Under the pieces are notes generated by a model. That model was not told the DNA's origin. It ran no database searches and saw only the letters and a list, made by a program, of their open reading frames with translations. Below are positions 1 through 12,100 of a DNA stretch of 64,000 nt, in pieces. The translations under genes and the position numbers were made by a program. This stretch comes from Mesodorylaimus sp. YZB2_4 (Eukaryota > Nematoda > Enoplea > Dorylaimida > Dorylaimidae), in the NCBI GenBank assembly GCA_030248295.1, contig JASANH010000812.1, positions 496,001 through 560,000 on the forward strand, written 5' to 3'. How positions within the stretch are numbered: position 1 is the first letter of the stretch; each line of letters starts with the position of its first letter.

Positions 1-55
1 TATTCCTGAAACTCAATTTTACCATCCGCACAATTCTAGAAATCCTTTCTGATTA

Positions 56-711
56 CCCCACTAAAAAAGGGTCCATAAAATGGACCACGGCCAAGGGCGT
101 AGTAATAGAGATCACAAAGCTGCCACCCAAAAAAATCGGAAAAATTTTCCCCTCCACGAGCTTCTCTATTCCTAAGCCCTGACTTGCGTTCGCCGTAGAT
201 AAAGCGAGGGCAATAACGTTATATAGCGTGTCGACTCATAATTCATTGAAGCATTTGTTGCATTGGTCACATGCTCTTTGTGGTCACATTGGGGTGGTAA
301 TCGCTTGTACCAGTAGAGGTGGAGTGTTTTGGTCGGTGTTGAAATTAAAATGTGGATTGGATAAATGCATATTGTATTATTTTGGTGCAACTGCAGTCAT
401 ATCAGGATTGTCGGGGGCAATGAATGCAATGCTAAATGCGCATATAACGAATGTATGCATAAGCCATTGCCTTAAGCATGAAGTTCTTTGTCATATGGCT
501 ATGTGAAGTCGGAGAACCTAATTGTTGTGACCATATAGCAGGAAGCTGCAGCATTCCCGCAGCTAAGCATAACGGAACGATATGTCAGGGCTTAGGAATA
601 GAGAAGCTCGTGAAGGGGGAAATTTTTCCGAATTCTTTTGGGTGGCAGCTTTGTGATCTTTATTCCTACGCCCTTGCCCGTGGTCCATTTTATGGACCTT
701 TTTTAGTGGGG
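56..711. mobile_element. Foldback/MITE-like element with about 128-bp inverted repeats
   Basis: Bases 56-183 and 584-711 are imperfect reverse complements of each other over about 128 bp. Both contain the palindromic core GGTCCATAAAATGGACC-like sequence and a matching GTCAGGGCTTAGGAATAGAG block on the inner side. The outer ends read CCCCACTAAAAAAGG and its complement. Homology stops abruptly at both ends, as expected of a mobile element. The interior has no transposase-like frame. I could not find a clear target-site duplication, so the family is unassigned. Confidence 0.75.
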
Positions 712-1603
712 GTCTTGCTATATTGGCAAGTGTCCACTAAAACTTTTCTTAATTTCAAAGATCACATATGCCTACACTCCGAAACACCAATAATTTCATG
801 CCCGCTTTAAATTGTCCTTCAACCATCTCGGTTTTCGACAAAAAGATAAAAATTTTAGCATATACTGAGCCGTAAAACGGCTGATAAAACCATAATTAGC
901 CATGATGCGAAATTATTTTTGAAAATTTCAAGTTTTTAGGCGAGTAGTTGAAGGTTTGATTTGGTTAGCACCCTTTTTTATATCGGTCCTATGAAAAAGT
1001 TTGTTTTGGTCAAACTTGCTAAAATAGGTGGGATAATGCATGCCATGAGCACCTTCGAGCCTTGCATAAGCCGTTGCGAGCATTAGCTCTTTGGATAGTG
1101 ATGGTCACTGATCTTTGAGTTACATGAGTGAATGCCGCGAAATTTTTAGCTTTCAGGGCTGCCAGAAATACAATAAATGTTATCAGTCGAACAGGTTACG
1201 TAAACTTCTGGTACAGTCGAGGCAAGATGTATTTCTAGTTTGGTATCAGTGACACTCTGCATTTGACACCGTGCGGTATTTTGAACTCTGTGTATACGAG
1301 TTGACGACGAGATGTTTTGATAAAAACGTGGCCGGCTTACTGCTGTTCTAATGCAATGTTGTTCGCCATGCATTACAGTTTTCCAGGCTAATATTTTGAC
1401 ACCACTTGCAGTGCAGACCATGGCTTTACTACTGTTACCGTTTGAACTTAATTACATACAGATTTATAACATTGTGCTGTTGAGCCGCGAACACGTGGCC
1501 CACGACATTCAAAACTCCCGCAACTTGAGCTAAACGTCCAGCCGCCAGCATTTGGCGCACCGAAGGTGCGCAATAAGCCAGACAAGCGGCGCGAAAAAGC
1601 ACG

Positions 1604-1712
1604 GGGGGGCCCCCCCCCCCGACCCCCCCCCCCCCCGGAACAAAAAAAAACCCCACAAACCCCCCCCACAACCAACCCCCCCCAAAGCCCCCCCCCCCCC
1701 CCCACCCCCCCA
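1604..1712. repeat. C-rich low-complexity tract
   Basis: About 110 bp of nearly pure C with short A and CAAC interruptions. The reading frames across it give only proline-rich (plus) or glycine-rich (minus) peptides and should not be annotated as genes. Confidence 0.9.
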
Positions 1713-1853
1713 TTTCTGTACTCGCTTTTTTTGCATTTTCAACGCAGGTTTTCCGGGTAGTTTAAAAACTTTATCGTTCAGTCTTCATATTTAGTGCGGG
1801 CATTTGTTGCAAAATTTCATATCGATTAAAAAAATTTTACTTGCTTTCTTACC

Positions 1854-4800
1854 ATGGGCCCATTTTTGAAAAATTTATCAAAGGTAAGCTCACGATTTTC
1901 TAGTTTTTTGAAACATACAAATTTCAACTTTGTAATTGTTTGTTAGATAAATACAATATGCAAATTTTGTCGACATTATTCGAGTGCACGACCGGTTGAT
2001 AAAATTAGAAATATAGGAATTTCGGCTCATATCGATTCGGGAAAAACAACAGTCACTGAACGTATTTTGTTTTATTCCGGTCGGATTGATGCCATGCATG
2101 AAGTATGATTTATCAGAGTTATCTGAATGTCGTGTTTTTCGGCTTTTTCTTCGCAAATTGCAGTTCGTTTTCAATTAATGTTGTTCGCTATGAGCGGCAA
2201 CATTAAACTTCGTAGAGTTGGCGATCCACGGCGGATCTCTCCCTCGTTTTTCCTTTGCTATTTACCTTTTAGGTTAAAGGCAAGGACAAAGTGGGGGCGA
2301 CAATGGACTTCATGGAATTGGAACGTCAACGTGGTATCACCATCCAATCGGCCGCCACATATATCGATTGGAAGGACACGAATATCAACATTATCGATAC
2401 ACCTGGTAGGCTTGCACGTGGCACCTGGTTGTTAGTAGTGCAGAGTTCATGATTTCCCAGGCTTAAAAATCAGTTATTTGGACTGCAGGAGCTCCTCAAG
2501 GAGTGAGATCCGTGGGAATAATCGATTATCGTATTCGGCATTGATCGATTATCGATTTTCTCGGTATTCAAAGTCTGCAAAAAAAATCGCCCTCTCCGAA
2601 AAATCAGTAATCTAATTTTGTTGTCGGAAAACGAAAATCGAGGATATCTGACTACTAAAATCACTAAAATACGTTGTCTCTCTCACTTCCATTTTAGGTC
2701 ACATCGATTTCACGGTCGAGGTGGAACGAGCTTTGCGTGTCCTGGACGGCGCGATATTGGTTTTATGTGGCGTCGGTGGTGTGCAAGCGCAGACTTACAC
2801 CGTCGATCGTCAGATGGCCCGATATAACGTTCCTTTCATGGCTTTTATTAATAAGCTGGATCGGGCCAATGCCAACGCGTATAGAACCTTCGAACAGATT
2901 AGGTAAGGGCTGGGTGAAAACTAAAGGTGGGGATGCTTATATTATATCCTGAAATGATGCTGGATCATCTCACGGATGGCTTATTGAATACTGTACTGTA
3001 ACTGGAAAGTGGTAGATGCATATACTCTGCGTGTTGTTACTGCACCAGGAGGCCAATTTCGACAGTATACAAATATGGATTTGAGAAATACAGGGTTCTT
3101 GCGTGCGTGTATAAAAATAAGGAGACATGTATGTGTAAAAAGAATAGTATATGGCCAATATTCAGTACCTATACTGTATACAGTAGATGTGTGTATATAT
3201 GTTTATACATATACACTGTATATATTGATATATATATATATATATATATATATACACGGTTTATATATATATATACTTTATATAACTGGTGTCCTCGGAG
3301 AAGGAAGTGGAGGTGAACCGCGTTGAACGAGTGCTCAGGCCTTTTCGTATAGTATTCTTTCTTCTGCCTCCTGTTTTTTTTTGTGTTCTCGACTGAATAG
3401 GACTTTTTGCTGAAGTCCGCACTAGCACGTACCTTTTTTGAATGTCTCAATAAAAAAAATATATATTCACTGTATATCTGTACACATACAGATATATGTG
3501 TAATATATATATGCACAGAAATATACGTATACCGTAAAAGGCACGTGAAAAGTGTCAAGTTACACCGCATAGCATATTAATTGTATAATAATTAGTATAT
3601 GCAGAATGCACATTCGTGTGTAAATATCTATGAAAAGTGATCCGAAACACATATATGTACGGTTCAGAGTTGATTTAACCCTAGAAAAGTATACCACATA
3701 TCTGGTTATAAGCTTGTAAACTTGCTATCATATACTCACACACGCATAAACTTTGCACGAATATAGTAATATAATATAGTACGAATATGAGTATTTGTAA
3801 GCATATGCATATATATATAAGCATTAATGTATTGCGCCACGGCATACCACACCAGACAAAATAATGTGCATTTTATAAAGAAAACGTTGCAGAATCACCA
3901 CGTGTATGGGCTTTTAGGTCAGTTTCTGAATTATCGATTTATCATCCGCTTTTTTGTACTTTTCAGAACAAAACTTGGTCACAACTCGGCTATGATGCAA
4001 ATTCCGATTGGTAGCGAAGCGAATTTTTCTGGTTTAGTCGATCTCCTTGCCGAGAAAGCCATTTATTTTGAAGAACCTCAAGGGTAAAACTTTTCCCATT
4101 TTTTAGACTGATGTTTTGAATTAGATTCTGGTATCATTTTTCTTGTCATCCTCTGTAATTACAAATGTCAGGCAAAGTTTTATTTTCACATATACGGTAT
4201 ACATGTGTTTGTATGTATGCAGAATATACATGTGAATATGTAGTATATACATGTGTGTGTAGCATATTTACACATATATATACATAAATGTTCCGCACAG
4301 ATACATACATGCAGTATATTCATATATATATACCGTATACACCATATGCATACATGTATACTGTGTATATATATATACATATATATACTGTATATATAAC
4401 TCTCCAATGAACCTGACTTCTTTATATTTATAGGAGAGTTCATAGCAATAATATATATGTATATCATATCTGTGTGATGCACGTCAGAAATATCTCTGGG
4501 CTCATTTTTATATTTCAGTTTGACCTTGCGGTACGACGAAATTCCCAAGGATATGCGAGCGGAGGCTAGTGATAAGCGTGCTGAACTGATTGGTAAGATC
4601 CTTAAAACACTCTAATTTTTTCTGAAGCAATTTTTCTGGAAAATTATATGATTCTAGAGCAAGTGAGCAATGTAGACGACGAATTGATGGAATTGTTTTT
4701 GAATGATAAGAAGCCTAGCTTGGATCAGGTTCACGTAAGTTCAATAATTCTCATATGGACGGTCAGCAAGTGTGGGTCGGGTCTTGATAACGCATATTGC

Positions 4801-7800
4801 AGCCGCCGAAAGCACCATCGATTTGATCGCTATGTATGCCTGCGTGTCATACTGTAACACAGTCCGCAATCACAGTATGCTTAATCTACACACTATTGAA
4901 AGCATACTATCGACGGAAACCTGATTCGCTCTCAATATTTTGTGTTTGTAGGCTGCGATCAGGAGGCAAACCATGCGTCGCAAGTTCCTGCCTGTTTTCA
5001 TGGGGACAGCTTTGAAGAACAAGGGTGTGCAACCGTTGCTGGATGCCGTCGTGAGGTATTTGCCTAATCCATCTGAAGTGCCGAATTATGCTTTTATAGA
5101 AGAAGTGTAAGTTGATTTGAATATATTTGTGGGTTGACTGGTGATCGAGAAATCATTTTTTGATCGATCAATTGATTATCGATCCGGATATGTTTGATCA
5201 GTCAAGAAAATTGCTTGCTTCGCTTTGGCATGGATCAATAATCGATCACTGTTTGATCGATCGATCTACTGATGACTTTTGATTGATTGATCAGTAGACT
5301 AAACTGATTCCATAAGTTCATATTTAAGATTTTTCTTCGAATTTTAACCCCTCGACTGTCCCTGTTTTATCGCTTACTTGTTTTAGGAAAGGTGAAAGGA
5401 CGAAGGTCGTCTTGGATCCGGCTAGAGATGCCAATAAACCGTTCGTCGGCTTGGCTTTCAAGCTTGAGGTAAGATATGGTCTTGTTGACATCATTGCTCG
5501 ATTGATTTTTCGATCGACTGTGTGTGTCGTCGGTTATCGATCGATCGACTAATTGTCGTCGAATATCGATTATATAAATTTTGATTTTCAGGCTGGTCAA
5601 TTCGGGCAATTGACTTATGTGAGAGTGTATCAAGGAAAGCTGACCAAGGGCGATACGTTGTTCAATACTCGCGAAAGGAAGCGTGTTCGTGTTCAGCGGC
5701 TGGCTCGTATGCATGCTAATGCGATGGAGGTAGGTGATCATGGGTGATTGGTCAAGGATTATTTAACGTGTTTCCCTTGCAGCCAATCAATGAAGCCTAC
5801 GCGGGCGATATTTGCGCCGTGGTCGGGTTGGACTGCGCTACTGGCGATACGTTCACGGCGGAGATGGACTCGTTTTTGGCATGTGTATGTATTGATGGGT
5901 GTGTTGAGGAGGCATATTGGAGTGAGAGGTGGGCTTCATGCGGTGGGGCAAGATGGTGCTTTTATAGGCCATTTCACAGATTTCGTTCAACGCAAAATTT
6001 GAATTTCCGGCTGCCAGCTTATCACCGATTTAAATAAGGTTGGATAAAAAAGTTCCCCACTTCACAGCTCGTGCGCGTCACGTTCTTAAAAGCTTTTTTA
6101 AGCTGAAAGCTGAAAGAGAATAGCAACAACTTCTGACTACTTTTTTGACCAATATGTGATATGTAAGGAAAAGTGTCAGCAGAAAATTTCTGTCAATACT
6201 CATGCGCACAGGCTTCAAAGTGAGGGACATTTCATGTATGTGAAAACTGCCATAAGCGGCATGAGCCGGGGAATTTAAATTTTTAATGTAAAAGCCTGTG
6301 AAATGGTCAATAGAGGGCTGGAAAAGCGGGGAAATGAGAGAAAATTTTAAGAAGCTGCATTTTGAGGTTTCAAATTTCGAATTACCTGCATTTCCTAAGA
6401 TCAGTAAATCAGTCGACATTAGCTTAGTAGCGCTAGAACAGCGTGAGAGAGAGAAGGGACAAAATCGATTTATTGTCTGGGAAATTTGGAGAAGCAAGGA
6501 AAACCATTTTCCGCATTTGATAGTTATGATTAGCACTGCTTTACCATCTCGAATTAGCTTCGAAATGTGACAGATTTTATGTCAAAAACCTGTACCTTTT
6601 TTTTTAGGAAAGCATGTTCGTTCCTGAACCAGTCGTGTCGATGTCGATTAAGACCAAGTCCAAGAAAGATTCTGACAATTTCATGAAAGCTTTGATTCGT
6701 TTCACAAAGGAGGATCCAACTTTCCGTCGATCCTATGACACTGAGATGAAACAGGTGAGAATATAACTTTTCTTTGTCGATTTTTAGTCCCATCTTTTGG
6801 ACCTCGTATCTGAAACCGTATTTTACACATTGAGCAAGAATGATATTTCTGATCGTTTTGAACATACGGCATGTTGGGTTTCCTTTTAGTTCTGCTGTGC
6901 TTTGCTGTGCTCAGCGCAAGAATGATATATTAATTGAAAGCGCCACACTCTTTCATGGTGTGTAAAATATGGTTTCAGCTCGAATAAGGTGTAAGGTTTT
7001 CCAGAATTAACCATTCTGATTTTAATTTTAGACCCTTGTCCACGGCATGGGCGAATTGCATTTGGAAATCTATTCGCAGCGAATGAAAAGCGAATTCGAT
7101 TGCGAAGTGGAATTAGGTCAGCCCAAAGTGGCCTATCGTGAAACGTTAGCTGAGCCGATGAAATTTGATTATTTTCATAAGAAACAGACGGGTGGTCATG
7201 GAGAATATGGACGGATTATCGGAATCATGGAGGTGAGTTGGGTTTAGCTCAGGCAGGTGGAAGGTAGAAATTCCTAGGGTCGTAGTGAATAAATTCTACT
7301 GATGAGAAACACTAAGTATGCTTAAGTGATAATTAATAAAGCCTGTGAAAGCAGTGATATATACTGGAGGACTATGCTTGAGCCTGATAAAACCATAATT
7401 GACAGGTGACAATTAGGGGGACAAGTAGTTGTGAGTGCTTTGCGATCAGGTGTAACAAACGTTCAGACTATAACAAACTTCGGGACTGGAATGCGGTAGT
7501 GGTGAGACTTTTTTAAATAGTGATGAATACAGTCTTAAAAAGACCGATTAGACGAATAGAGGCGTGGCCAAAGGACCAGCAGCCAATCAGAATTCAGCAT
7601 AAATTCTAAGAAAGGTTGTGAAAGAATAAGTTTTTATTTTTATTTTTAGCCGTTACCACCGGAGAAGAACCTCGATTTCGAAATAGTCGATAATGTAATT
7701 GGTACTGGTCTACCTAGGAAATACATCCCCTCCATCGAGAAAGGCTTCAGGGAGGAGTTTGAGAAAGGCCCGCTGATTGGTCAGAAAGTAGTTGGTATTC

Positions 7801-8303
7801 GAGTTCGGCTCTTCGATGGTGCTCACCATTGCGTCGATTCAGGCGACCTGGCATTCATGATAACGGCCAAGTATGCGGCGCAAGATGGTAGGTTGTCCAC
7901 AGGAGAGTAGGATAATTGTAACATGCATTGATTTTCTTGTGTTTTAGTATATGAAACGGGAAAATGGCAGTTATTGGAGCCGATTATGAAACTGGAAGTG
8001 TGCGTGCCACGAGAGAATGGACCGACAGTGGTCAGCTCGTTGATGAGGCGAAGACTGGTGATGACGGATACGCACGATACGGGCACTTACGTGTACATCG
8101 TGGGCGAGGTGCCACTGAGCGATATGTTCGGATTTATGACCGATCTACGAATGATGACGCAAGGTAAAGGAGAGTATACTATGGAGTATGCTCGGTATGC
8201 GCCCCTGCCAGCATCGTTGACTAACGAAGTTATCACGAAAATACGATCTGAACAAGAAACAGTTAGTGACGAAGATCAGAAAAAGAAAAAGAAACGCAAT
8301 TAA
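1854..8303 (+). CDS. GFM1: Mitochondrial elongation factor G1 (GTPase), 15 exons
   Basis: Translocase GTPase of mitochondrial protein synthesis. Exons by consensus splice sites with matching phases: 1854-1883, 1947-2102, 2273-2405, 2698-2902, 3967-4083, 4519-4592, 4658-4734, 4952-5106, 5387-5468, 5592-5729, 5783-5884, 6608-6754, 7032-7232, 7650-7887, 7948-8303; total 2211 nt, 736 aa, close to the usual ~750 aa. Exon 1 plus the start of exon 2 give a basic, hydroxylated leader ending RHYSSA, typical of a mitochondrial presequence. G1 is AHIDSGKTT (37-45), the switch I region is [12 protein letters not shown] (80-91), G3 DTPGH (104-108), G4 NKLD (158-161). Domains II-V follow, including [10 protein letters not shown] in exon 13 and [11 protein letters not shown] in exon 15. 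The C-terminus is lysine-rich. Short exon 1 is the least certain part. Confidence 0.95.
3180..3290. repeat. TA-rich microsatellite in EF-G1 intron 4
   Basis: A run of (TA)n with TATACAC interruptions inside the 1064-bp intron between exons 4 and 5. Similar TA/TG-rich tracts lie at 3464-3535 and 3640-3830 in the same intron. No coding content. Confidence 0.85.
4186..4405. repeat. TA/TG-rich microsatellite in EF-G1 intron 5
   Basis: Alternating TATATA and CATGTATA-type words fill most of the intron between 4083 and 4519. Composition matches the microsatellite in the preceding intron, so the two may have spread from one source. Confidence 0.8.
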
Positions 8304-9188
8304 ATAACCATGTAGACTCGATTGTTATTGCAGTTTCTTCTTAGTCTACGTTTTTTTGGTTGTTCTGAAATAGAAGCAGTTCGTGTAGTGATAAGAATGT
8401 AGCAAGTAAAAGATGGCTTACATGGACTGGAATCGAGTAGTTTCATAAATGTAAAACATTGCACAACGCACGATGTGTCCGACAGCAGCGCAACACGATC
8501 GACTGTTCGTAAAAGTTTTATGCAATTTTTGACACGTGTGGACGCGCATTTTATCTGAAAAGGAAAGTTTTTTGACGGGTCAATTATGTCATATATAATA
8601 TGTTTCAATTTTATAATACGTATGTTATATAATTGATCAATTATATCATATATAATATGTATATCATCAATTATATCATATTACACCAATTATTTTCAAC
8701 TATATTTTACGCACAAGTGCAAGAATGGGGTGCTACCAGACTCCTGATCGCGAGGTATCAAAACGGAATTGTTTCACAAAGACTTGATGGGCTGTTGTGA
8801 TATTGGATAATACTTTATATGACCAAAGTGTCACGCTATTGATTGGGTGAGTGAAGTATAGTTTTATGTAGCAGAGATAAGAGGATATCAGAGGATCTCA
8901 GTGGTTATCAGAGGATACCAGGAAATAATAGAGGTTATCTGGGGATATCAGCAGATACTAAGCGATATCAGTGGATACCAATCGTTATATGTATCCTAGG
9001 CGTGAGCATCGCTACAGTGCAGCTAATACAAGCAGGCTAGTCAGTAGGAACCACCAAAGCCCCTATTCGAACACACTTACTTCACCATTCGTCATACAAG
9101 CGCAAGAAGTACAGGGCGAGATATTGATACTGCTTCCAACTGGGACCACCTTGTCAGACACTTTACATTGGCCTACAACAAACAAGCA
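8304..9188. other. Spacer between two convergent genes
   Basis: This is the 885-bp gap between the stop codons of EF-G1 (plus) and the double peroxidase (minus), so both 3' UTRs must end here. It contains AT-rich direct repeats of the ATTATATCATATATAATATG type at 8580-8690 and a 10-bp tandem repeat at 8880-8979. I saw no convincing AATAAA for either gene. Confidence 0.6.
8880..8979. repeat. 10-bp tandem repeat, about 10 copies
   Basis: Ten consecutive decamers with consensus AGAGGATATC and a strict 10-bp period, each diverged by one to four bases. It lies in the short spacer between the convergent EF-G1 and peroxidase genes. Confidence 0.85.
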
Positions 9189-12100
9189 TTATTTCAAATC
9201 TAACCATAACGCCATGCACCGAACCATACCACGCTCAGTCCATAATGACAGATCCATGGGCGGAAATGTCCTGCACGACAACCGTGCATTCCTGAGCAAA
9301 AAGCGGGTGAGCTGGTTGAGGTCATCAAAGGGGGGGTCTTACCACAAGTCATTGACCCTCTCAAATACTTGAGGTTGGATGGTTTCTATTGAGCGTAAAT
9401 TCCGACATAGGACGTGGGCCAATGATTGCCGCCTGATTTCTTTTAATTGAGCTGAAGAGAATAGAACTGTGGGTTAAGACCTTGCCTCTGACCCCTCCTT
9501 CATCATGTTCTGCACAGGCGGACTCACCTTTCACCTAACAAATCCCTGTCGGGTACGAGGCCAACCCACTGTGAGGGGGGGGTACATACCTTTCGTGAAA
9601 GAGCCAGGCTGATTCGAATTCTCGTACCAAAATCGATCACATTTTCGAAGTCTTTGAAATTGTTCCCCGATTATCTTGGCCGCCGTCGGCCCGACCAGAG
9701 CTCCAGGCAGAGGACTTTCCGATAAGATACCGGTGAACAGATCGATATCGTGCACTGATCTGAAATAAAGTATGTAAGCACCTGGCGTCACCTGGAGACG
9801 ATAAGAATATCGTTTGGGTCCCCGGCGCACTGAACCTCTCATTCGAGCGCTCTTATTGCGAGTTGGAGGAAATGACTGATCTCGCCTGGCTGGAAAACGT
9901 CAGCCCCTCAGGTTGATGTTCCACCCGCAGATGTGATCCTAACTTTCCTTGTCACAGTCAGAGTCTTTGTTCTGCTGCCATCCAAGCCACATTCTCTCAT
10001 CCCCACCCGGCTTGGTTGAAAGATTTACTGTGCATCCACTGTGATTGGCCTGGGATCTATCAGGCATTTGTAGGAGATATTCCAGTCATAAGCGCATACG
10101 ATGTAGCCTGCATTCCAGCGGCCAGGAAATCGATACACTTCCCTAGCTGGTAGACGTCAATCACTCTCGTTGATGTTTCAGCGGCAGATACAAGTTTGTG
10201 GTCCCAGAGACTTCGGTCTCCCATATTTCCCACCCAGCTGGTTACAGCTGTCACTTTGTCCGCTAAATCGATACCAAGCAATGTGGCACTTACTCATAAA
10301 CACTGGCCAATGCTGCCACTGTCCCGTTCTCCATCCAGCCCAGGAGATGTTCGAATGTGGACGGCACTTGCAAGTCGAAAAATTCTCGAAAACGAGTGTA
10401 CGATGGAAGGCCATGGTCACGACCACGCTGCACGTTCAGCGACGCAAGATCCAATCCTGATCTAGGATCACCTGGAGCGGCAAATAACTGGTCGCGTAAT
10501 GTTGAGGTCATAAATCTGAAAAGACCATAAATATATAAAATACCATGGATGGCTGCCACTTCAAAAGAATTTTGACCCATGGTCCTTCACAGCTGCTTAG
10601 AACGCTTTGTCAGATCTTGATCCACCGCCAAATTGGGTGTTCCTTGCCTGAAGTCTCCTTAAGTTCATGACACAGACACAAAAATTTAGCCATGAATGGG
10701 TATCGAACCCGCGCCAATCAAACCCTTTTTCTTCAGGGTCTCAGTCCAGTGAGGACCACTAGGATAGGACACACACTGTGAGAATGTGCTGCAAACTGGC
10801 CTCGTGGCCTGTTGGGTTAGGCGTCTGCCTCTCACGCCAGGTGCGCAGTTACAGGCGAGTGTTCGACTCGCGGGTCGGTAAATCATTTCGAGTAAAATGT
10901 GTCCCTTCACCCTCGAGTGCGCATAAGCGTTTGGTGATGGGGTCAGACATGAACATGAACATGAGCAAACACGACTTCCTGTTGTGGCCTGGGCCAAGAG
11001 GCAAATCCCCGCACTTCCACTCACCTATCAAATCCCTGTATGGGGTCAGTGGCCAATCCCATCACGAATCTATCGCAGAATTGTCGATGGTACAGGCCAG
11101 TCGGATTGAAGAATAGGTCAGTCAAATTGAATGAGTGTAATCTACGATATTTTTCATCAAAAATAGAGAAAATATTTGGCACGATACTGTGCCCAAATCG
11201 GAATGCGGCTGTGGCGAATTCGTTGGAGATTGTGGCATCGCATTGAGGGTCGTAACCATCAAAAAAAGTTCGTCGACGTAAGTTCAAGTCGAATTCGCTG
11301 ATTGTACGCCATCCAATCACTTTTGGCAGGAATTCTTTGTAAGTGATGTGTTGAAGGAGTGCGACTACGATGCGTCTACTTTCCTGAAGAATAAAGAGTA
11401 CATGATTGACTGCTGTGCGTAGAAAGGAGTCTCAGGGATAATAAGCAACCAAAAACATATGGCACGAGCGGGGATCGAACCCGCGCCTCTAGAATACTAG
11501 CATTTTTCCTTTCATCATCAGCGCACAGCAGCTCCGGATGGTCTCCATTTGGGGATCAGATACCAATTCCCTTGGACAGTGGTGAGTAGAGCGTCTGACA
11601 GGCGAGGCTATCAAGTGCCTCGGCAGTACCGAACAAGGATATTAACCTTATGCCAGGGGCTTGAGGGCGAGGGCGTGGGTTTTGTATGTTTTCCAGACTG
11701 AGGCATGAACTCAGGACCAACCCAGCGGCTCTCTGCACCAACAAGCGCTGAACCACTCACCAAGATCCACCGAGGCATCCACTATATTACTGGCTTTCTG
11801 TAGACGCAAGCAAGCTGGTGCTGACATGTGTAACACGCGCCCACCATCTACGTCCTGCCTGGTGTCGCTTCCTGAGTCTAGACGCCTGACTCCCGTCGGC
11901 CGAATCCTTGGGGCGCGTACGTGGTGCCGCGGGAAGCTTACGCACTCTACTTAAAACTCAGAGCAGCAGTCTCCGAACTCTAGTAGTCTAAGACTGGTGA
12001 AACATCAACCCGAGAGGTTGACTACGTTCCACTTGTGCCAATCGATGGGCACACTGCCGGCTCCAGGCCCATGTTACACATGCGGAATTTGTGACGCAAG

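Larger units (their letters stand above)
1..1853. other. 5' flank of EF-G1: foldback element and C-rich tract, no gene seen
   Basis: No convincing coding region. It holds a foldback repeat (56-711, listed separately), a stretch at about 720-1600 with no recognisable structure, and a C-rich tract (1604-1712) whose long open frames are only poly-Pro or poly-Gly artefacts. A TTTAG acceptor-like site at 1793-1794 lies 60 bp before the EF-G1 start codon and could end a 5'-UTR intron or accept a spliced leader. Confidence 0.6.

Noticed and set aside
1435..1794. Proline-rich and glycine-rich open frames
   Set aside because: Products of the C-rich tract at 1604-1712.
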